From positions 3,224,001 through 3,288,000 of the forward strand of contig OZ231126.1 of the NCBI GenBank assembly GCA_965153355.1: 64,000 nt of DNA. Direction: 5' to 3'. The notes under the pieces are model-generated. The model had not been told where the DNA came from and made no database searches. It saw nothing but the letters and a program-made list of their open reading frames with translations. Source of the stretch: Flaccisagitta enflata. Taxonomy: Eukaryota; Chaetognatha; Sagittoidea; Aphragmophora. The position numbers were made by a program, and so were the translations under genes. Below, piece by piece: positions 58,201 through 64,000 of this stretch; position 1 is the stretch's first letter, and every line of letters begins with the position of its first letter.

Positions 58201-60621
58201 TTAATGAGATGAAAAAAAAAGTGATATGATTAGTTTTTTAACATACAAATACCAAAACGCATGTCAGTGAACATCCAGTAATCTGTGTGAATGATTTTGA
58301 ATATTCTAGTTCATTTTACTCATTTGGCTCAGTAATATATTCCTCTGATTTTCAATGCAATCAATACATACAATTTCTCTAAATCAATTCCAAAAAATAA
58401 AAAAAAATGCAATGACTGAAAGTAAAAGTTTAATAAAAATAAACTAATGTTTACGACGTTTTTTCCTCACGGCGATAGCCGCCATAAATGGTAGTCGCAT
58501 GCACGCAACTAAAAAACGAGCACAGAAAAAAAATGAATCAGCAGAAAACGATAGCTCACCAAAAGTTCTCTCATGTTGGCATCTACGAAAGGGACACCAG
58601 TTTTGCCTTCACACCACGCCTTAAACATGTCCTTGTCTTGTTTCCATGGCAAAGACTTGCCCATAATTCCCTGCAGAATGGATAGTCAAGAATATTCTTG
58701 ATCTTCTGCTTCTTGACATGAACGGCTCTCCAGGAATTCATTTTAAGAATAATGCTAGATTCTATTAAGCTCTCCAACTGATAATACAGATTATCCAAAA
58801 AAAGTTAACAGAGCGGTAGAGTGAATATGTACCTCCAATTGAAAGACTGCATCTCCGTAACGCAAGCAAACAAACTTAAAGTAGTCCCGCCAAATGAGCT
58901 CAAAGAGGACCCAGTAAGTGCTCTGATTGGCGACTCGCTCAGTCTCGTAGCGCCGGATTTCCGCGTGAATTTGCCGTGGAGATAAACAGCCCAAAGCTAA
59001 CCAAGGACCAAATTTGGTAGAGTAGTCTTCGCCTGGGGTATGAGAATTGCACAATTCGTAACTTGGTCTATTGCAATAAACCCAATCCGATCCTATAAAT
59101 AATCCTCTACCTAAGTTCGGCCACAACCACCAAAGAGGCCCCATAAAAAAATGTATAATACAGTCATACAATATGCTCTCGAGTTGCGGATTTGCCCAGA
59201 ACCGATGTTGACCAGTGTTTAGGACTATTTCCTACCTAGCAGTCTATTGCGGGTCTCTTTGTAGGTGGCGATGGCATCTGATCCCCACAGATATCGCTGC
59301 AGACGATCCAGAGCCGCAGATTCACCGCCTGGGAAGGGAAAGGCGTTGGAAGGAGGGAATCGGGATTTCTCTTTGACGCCCAAAACAGCCATGGTTGGTA
59401 CCTGGAAAAGGATGGGAAAGGAAACAGGTGGAATGTACAATTACACCCCGCTATAAGTATAGCAGACAAAAGAGTAACAAAAATGTTTTTAGGAATAGCA
59501 AATCTCAATCCCATTATGTCATTTTTTTATATTGCTTGTAATGGCAAAGACAAGAATCCGCCTATAACAAATAAAATTTGATGGTCCCTTAACTAACAGG
59601 GTCCAGAAATGTGTAAAAAAGCGTGATATAATTTCATCCACCAGTCACAAGTCAAATCAAAGGGTGGAGAATCAGCTCAGTCCGTCAAAGATGTTCTCTG
59701 GTAAAGATTAGGGACCCCACAGCTGCATTTCTCAGGTCAAAAAACCACATGAGGTCAAAGTTTCAAAATGGGAAATTTGACTCCTTGCAAAAAAGTATCA
59801 AAAGAATGTCTTCCTTTGTTTGATTTTCCTATTAGAACATGGTCTTATTTGATAAAGGTCATATTTGGGTCAAATTTGCTCTTTTGTCTCAAATTTGGTC
59901 TATTTCAACGTTTAACAATTATTTTGACTATCTTCCAGATGCAATATCAAAAATAGAAAGACATTCTTTGGCAATTTTTTTCAAGGATTCTAAATCTACA
60001 ATCAGATTTTCAAATTTCCCATCATGAAATTTTGACCTCACTTGGCCTTTTGACCTGAGATGCAACTGCAGGGTCTAGACCAGAGAAAATTTTCGACGGA
60101 CTGTGTTGATTCTGCACCCTTGTGACAAGTGGATGAAGTTAGATCACGCCTTTTTTACATATCTGGGCCCTGTTAGTCCCTTGACATCCATCATTGCGGG
60201 TTCAAATTAATGATCAAAATTAGAATGAGCATTTGCAGAATAAAGATGTATCATCAAAGGTATACTATACATCCATGATACTATACATCCACGATTCTCG
60301 CCGAATCAGTCAGTTTACCTGTCCATGATCTAGTTCGATGGGGGGCAGAGAACGTAGCTTTTCTGGCATCGTCACCGGTTCGCGAATCTTTGATTGCGTT
60401 TCCACAGATTTTCGAAATTGCGTGTAAGTATCGGGAATTTGACTGATCCTGTTGGAAAGGAGAGAATGCTATGTGATTACCAAAATTGATCTAGGAATGG
60501 CAATCGCATTAACCCAACTAATTCAGCGATGTATGGCAAGGGACTTCAGGGACATCACGTAACGTCCCTGCTGTCGGGCTTGAAAATGTGTTGTGAACAA
60601 ATTTTGAAGGAAGGGAAAAAA

Positions 60622-60669
<48 letters not shown>

Positions 60670-62509
60670 CAGACAAACAAACAGACAAACAGACGGACAG
60701 ACTTAGCAGACAAACACAACAGAAAAACTTCATAAAATCAAAATAATACAAGAGTTTGCAAAACAAAATGAGGCAAGGGCTTGATTGATATGTGATGATG
60801 ATAAGTATGCTTTGCCTCTGCCTTCTATACAATTTTCTAGATATTTTTTTGCACAATACACTAAATTGTATGAATCAACTGTAAACAGATCTATTTGATA
60901 AAAAAACAAGTGACGCGGGGTCACGATATCGTTGCGGACGGGTGGGCAGGGGCATCCAACCCCCATCTACACCCCATGCCCCCAAACAAATACAACAACC
61001 CAAAAAAAACATCTAAAACGCTCGTTTTCCACTTTTCGACATGTGGGTTACTTTTACTGAACGACGGATGGAGAAAGCCTCTTATAGAGTTGCGTGTCCG
61101 CAACTAAAAAGAGAAAATTGAAGAAATTGGGGAAAAAAACGGAAAAAGAAAGAAAAAAAAAGAAACAAAGATAAAAACAAAGATAGATAGAAACAAAAAA
61201 AGGCTGTCGTGCTTAGATTTGCTGTCATACTTGGAATCGGCTTTAAAGTCCCTAGGCTCCAAGCTGCCATACATCGCTGCGGCAACTATCATCAAACTTA
61301 ATCACCTAAATGGAATGTCGGATTTGTGATAAAGAGTGAGACCCCAAAATGAATGAAACTTAATATTTTTGTCGTCGGCAGCTCTTTGGATAGAGGCTTC
61401 AACCTTTTGCTCTGTGTCTGTTATTTCTTGTTGGATAACGATCGCGCTGACAGGAGCCCGAGAATCGCATCGGGAGATCAAATCTGCAGTTAAGTGGCGA
61501 GGGGAGGGGGTATATCTTATGGTCGTTGTAGTTTCACCATGGATTTCTACTTGTTGGTATGCTAATTCTATTCTTTTGTGGCAGTTTCGACCTATTGGTT
61601 GTTGTAACGTGGTTGTTCTAATGTTGTTGTTGCTGATGTGCGGTTGCTGTTTTAACGTTGTTGTTGTAACGTTGTAGTTATTATTGTTACGTTGTTGTTG
61701 TCGCTCAACTCACCCTTGACAGCTTCGACGGGGCTTTGATGGCGGACAATAAGATCCGTTCCTTGCTTAGACAAAGTCTGACGGAGATCCTCTACAGATT
61801 CGAGGAGAAACTTGGCGCGATGTTGGGCAGTTTTCTCGAAGCCAAAGTGATTTGAGCCCGCAAAATGGAGCGGATCAAAGCAATACAAAGGAATGACGAA
61901 ATCTCCATTCCTGAGCACGGAGGAAAATGACACAAAATCCTATGACATAAAAATAAAGCAGGCCAGATACATGGTAACCCAATGCATGAACGGGTAAGCA
62001 TGGATAATACTGAAATTGGCTGGCCTAGAATTTGGGCATAATTACTAACAGACCAATTAACCAAACAAAAAAGTAGGTATTAAAACTCCTGTGTACTTCA
62101 ACGAGTATTGACGTGAATGAGCTGGAGAAGCAAAAGGGCACATGTTACAAGAACAGGTGGGGGAATGATAATATCTATTTTAACACCTGGCTTGAAAAAT
62201 AACAGGTACATTGTGTTGAAATATGTTAAAACATGTAAAACCGTGTTAAAATAATTTTAGCATTCCTCCACCTACAAGAAACCTACAAAGACTGCCTTAC
62301 AATTGAGCCCACTGTAGTGCCTCATTGTCGTGGAAACGAAGGTCGTTTCTCAGTAAGCAGATAACCGTTCTGGAGCTTCCTTTAGAATGCTTCTTGGTCG
62401 CCATCTGTCCGGAAGTCGAAATGAGGCGAGAGCGAGAGGAATGCGACCAGGGCAGAGGATGGATAGGAAGGCAGATATTCTGTCTGGTTATCGACAAATG
62501 AAACGTCAT
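55273..62509 (-). CDS. CRY-DASH: Cryptochrome DASH (CRY-DASH), complete, 10 exons, 581 aa
   Basis: Exons: 62301-62509, 61714-61910, 61306-61483, 60319-60448, 59236-59401, 58833-59032, 58560-58670, 57408-57564, 57099-57206 and 55273-55562. All are GT-AG with phases adding to 1746 nt. CRY-DASH proteins are blue-light flavoproteins of the photolyase family that bind FAD and an antenna folate and repair pyrimidine dimers mainly in single-stranded DNA. Visible motifs: N-terminal [27 protein letters not shown] and [14 protein letters not shown] in the antenna domain; YTQFRK; then the FAD domain with [70 protein letters not shown] (holding the flavin-proximal Trp of the family), WVPEL and ETYPNPIV. 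The first 35 residues are rich in Arg/Ser/His and lack acidic residues, suggesting an organelle presequence; Met at 62404 is the alternative start. An in-frame TAA lies two codons upstream. The tail is Gly/Arg-rich, as in other CRY-DASH proteins. Confidence 0.96.
55617..55985. mobile_element. Truncated TIR/minisatellite element in the last CRY-DASH intron
   Basis: GGCAGCGGCCCCAAAGGGGA at 55618, AGTCCTGTAGAACACAGGGG, then an array of about twelve CTCTCAGGCTTGAAATCTGC units to 55960. The opposite inverted end is missing. It starts about 55 bases upstream (minus-strand sense) of CRY-DASH exon 10. Confidence 0.7.
56263..56437 (+). repeat. Hairpin-headed element, first stem strand only
   Basis: AGTCGCGTGCTACACCCCAA (the complementary stem strand is deleted), GGTCTGTTGGTCATCATTCG, ACCCGACATGCGACTGGGGC, and the end GTGTATCCCATTTTGTTT. 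Flanked by two AT-rich, related copies of TTTCAAAAAGTCGAATTA-bearing sequence (56060-56260 and 56500-56750), so it appears inserted between duplicated segments. Confidence 0.6.
56846..57013 (+). repeat. Degenerate hairpin-headed element
   Basis: TATACCCTGCTATGTTGGTT, then TGCTCCTGCCCACCTGCACG, CAACTAGGGTAGCCGTGTAT and CCAGCCTTGTTTT. Its 3' end lies about 85 bases from exon 57099-57206 of CRY-DASH. Confidence 0.55.
57735..58160. repeat. Cluster of hairpin-element tails
   Basis: A reversed fragment at 57738-57800 (AACAAGGCCAGATACACGGC, GTTGCGTGCGAGTGGGCAGG). A further reversed end lies near 57902 (AAGGCCAACACCTCTTAAGT). Two forward tails end TTGGCCTTGTT near 58055 and CCAGCCTTGTT near 58154. 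All lie in the intron between CRY-DASH exons 58560-58670 and 57408-57564. The stretch 58160-58450 is AT-rich and otherwise empty. Confidence 0.55.
58451..58495. repeat. GNRA-type hairpin motif
   Basis: TTTACGACGTTTTTTCCTCA then CGGCGATAGCCGCCATAAAT: stem CGGC/GCCG with loop GATA. The same motif with variants occurs at 1470-1510, 2458-2505, 55178-55212 and 63327-63362. Confidence 0.55.
59580..60189. mobile_element. Long-arm inverted-repeat MITE in a CRY-DASH intron
   Basis: GATGGTCCCTTAACTAACAG at 59580 and its diverged inverse, CTGTTAGTCCCTTGACATC, ending at about 60189. Arms of about 250 bases share GTCACAAGTCAAATC-type, AGCTGCATTTCTCAGGTCAA-type and TTTCAAAATGGGAAATTTGA-type sequence in mirror order. 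Non-coding. Confidence 0.75.
60534..61279. mobile_element. TIR element, CAGCGATGTATGGCA family, third copy (reversed)
   Basis: CAGCGATGTATGGCAAGGGA at 60534 to CTGCCATACATCGCTG at 61279, with the reverse complement of the internal order seen at 48331-48902: a GA run at 60628-60662 and AGATTTGCTGTCATACTTGG near the right end. It is interrupted by a hairpin-headed element at 60905-61105. It lies between CRY-DASH exons 61306-61483 and 60319-60448. Confidence 0.8.
60905..61105 (-). repeat. Hairpin-headed element, second subtype, inside a TIR element
   Basis: On the minus strand it opens AGTTGCGGACACGCAACT, then CTATAAGAGGCTTTCTCCAT, and AAGTGGAAAACGAGCGTTTT. The internal box is GTCCGCAAC after GCCCCTGCCCACCC. 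It ends GATATCGTGACCCCGCGTCA and CTTGTT. Confidence 0.75.
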
Positions 62510-62598
62510 TAATTAACGAATGTCATCCATTAATCGTTGTCGTCAACTAAGTAAGCTATCAACTGTGTCCATAACCGTTCAATGAGTTTAAAAAAAAA

Positions 62599-62783
62599 AC
62601 AAGGCCAACACCTATAAGTCGCGTGCGAGACTTACAGATTGATTTAGAATGACTCAGTATACTCTTAAAATGACTTTAAATGACTTAAGGAAAAAAATTG
62701 ATAAAAAAGTAAAGTATAACCGACAGACCGACCAGCCGACCAACGACCGGACAAAGCAGGGTGTGGAGTCGCGTGCACACGAC
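62599..62783 (-). repeat. Hairpin-headed element with AAGTCATTT repeats, upstream of CRY-DASH
   Basis: On the minus strand: GTCGTGTGCACGCGACTCCA, CACCCTGCTTTGTCCGGTCG, GGTCGGTCTGTCGG, AAGTCATTTAAAGTCATTTT, GTCTCGCACGCGACTTATAG, GTGTTGGCCTTGTT. It sits about 90 bases upstream of the CRY-DASH start codon, so it falls in the 5' UTR or promoter. Confidence 0.7.
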
Positions 62784-64000
62784 AAAAAAAAGGGATGTCT
62801 TGAACGATTTGGTCGGCAAGGTAATAGATCCAAACAGGGTGGTGTTGTGTGGAAGTATCGACTGGCTACAACAATAATATTAAGTTTGCTAGTCTAACTG
62901 TATGAAGTTGGGAGCGTAGTTAGAATAACGTTTATTCATTTGATGTATGAGAGAGACAGAGAAGAACGCAGAAACTAGATCAGTTTTTCTTTTAGGCAGT
63001 GAGAGATGATTGAATAAATCTAGACAATTGGTAACCGTCCCTTTTATAGTGCCAGCAAACTCTTCCAAAGACACCCCTCCGCCGCGTGATTAAATGACAT
63101 AACCTAGACTGCAGGTCAGGCTGACCTTCAACTTTCATAACTCAGATGAGGGATTAAAGGTATCAAAGATCAAAGGGACCAAGGATCAAAGGTATCGGTG
63201 AATTACTTAACATTTACAGCTTTGACAGCTTTCGCCCACTTTATTAATGACAGCAATAAAAATGTTATGGTCAATGTTTACGACTTATTTACTACATTTT
63301 GTGTTTCCTTACAATATTCATGCTGTACCAATAAAGGCGGCTCTCGCCGACCGGAAAAAAATCGTTGAGGGGAGTTTTTTTTAAATGCATGTTCTTCTGT
63401 GTGTATCTCATGATATTTGGTTGATTGACTGTCTGTTATTATTATTTAATCTGTCTCTCTGTTTCTATTTTCCTTTCTACCTTCCTTTGTCTTTCAGTGT
63501 TTTTGTGTGTGTTTGTGCACAATGTAAAGATCAGTGGACTTGCACTTGGAGTGGGTGAAAAAAAAAGTTCACATAGAGGAACAAAGTTTTTTTTAAAGAA
63601 AACTAGACCCTTGACCGCATCAGACAGCACTTTTTACCTTATTCTTAACATTACTACATAAAAAAATAAGAAGCCAAATATATAAAATATGAAGGTTGTG
63701 AGTTGAACCTGCTCAAAACGCCGATTGTTTAAGCAAAACATGGCGTTCTTTACCATTTTAGAAAGCCAGAACACAGATGATCACGTTGCTGCAATCAGAG
63801 TTCAAAAAAGTTATCATTTAGTACATTTTTAGCCTATTTGAAATACGTCTCTCTCTTTTTTAGGAAATTGAATCCACTTTTTAAAGAATAGTTTCCACAG
63901 AAAACACGCTTTGTTTGGCAAAGCTGAAACTCTTTCAAAATAAGGTTCACAGCCATGTACTTTCAGCTCGTGTATAAATCAAAGCAGGTTTTGTTTCCGC
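62784..64000. other. AT-rich intergenic stretch upstream of CRY-DASH
   Basis: No gene recognised. It contains AGGTATCAAAGATCAAAGGG-like short repeats at 63155-63200, one GNRA-type hairpin motif with ACCAATAAAGGCGGCTCTCG (63327-63362), and short pyrimidine runs. Confidence 0.6.

Overview
The window is from an intron-rich animal genome, most likely a marine invertebrate. Three multi-exon genes can be rebuilt from GT-AG splice sites with fully consistent reading phase: a Kelch-repeat gene, a secreted LolA-like family gene (a family I know from invertebrates, named from memory) and a DASH-type cryptochrome. CRY-DASH occurs in several animal lineages but not in mammals. More than half of the rest is transposon-derived sequence, minisatellites and microsatellites. 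No bacterial operon, rRNA, tRNA or CRISPR array was seen.

Layout. Positions 1-37562 are one giant fold-back palindrome. Left arm 1-18876 is the reverse complement of right arm 18877-37562, with essentially no spacer. Most of the outer arms match very closely, including repeats, introns and exons. The core (17422-18876 against 18877-20013) is heavily diverged, and smaller noisy patches lie elsewhere. Both arms are transcribed outward from the axis and carry, in order: the 3' half of a Kelch-like gene (cut by the axis; intact on the left, with corrupted 5' exons on the right), an unrecognised ORF flanked by hairpins, two nested inverted-repeat elements, a minisatellite-bearing TIR element, and the first seven exons of the LolA-like gene. 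The left copy of that gene runs off the start of the window. The right copy leaves the palindrome and is complete: 28488-49296, 15 exons, 694 codons, with a signal peptide, LolA-like modules, a Ser/Thr/Pro stalk and a C-terminal hydrophobic tail suggesting a GPI anchor. The minus-strand CRY-DASH gene fills 55273-62509 (10 exons, 581 codons). It and the LolA-like gene converge on a 6-kb block of satellite DNA and transposons at about 49.8-55.2 kb.

The striking non-genic feature is a dispersed family of about 110-200-bp elements that open with a short hairpin. The stem sequence differs between copies, but both strands of the stem and a third internal box change together. A second theme is TIR elements that hold minisatellites in their interior. 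The palindrome may be a real fold-back duplication or a hairpin (inverted-chimera) assembly artefact. The abrupt change from near-identity to a noisy, deletion-rich core, and the gene cut at the axis, make the artefact explanation a serious one.
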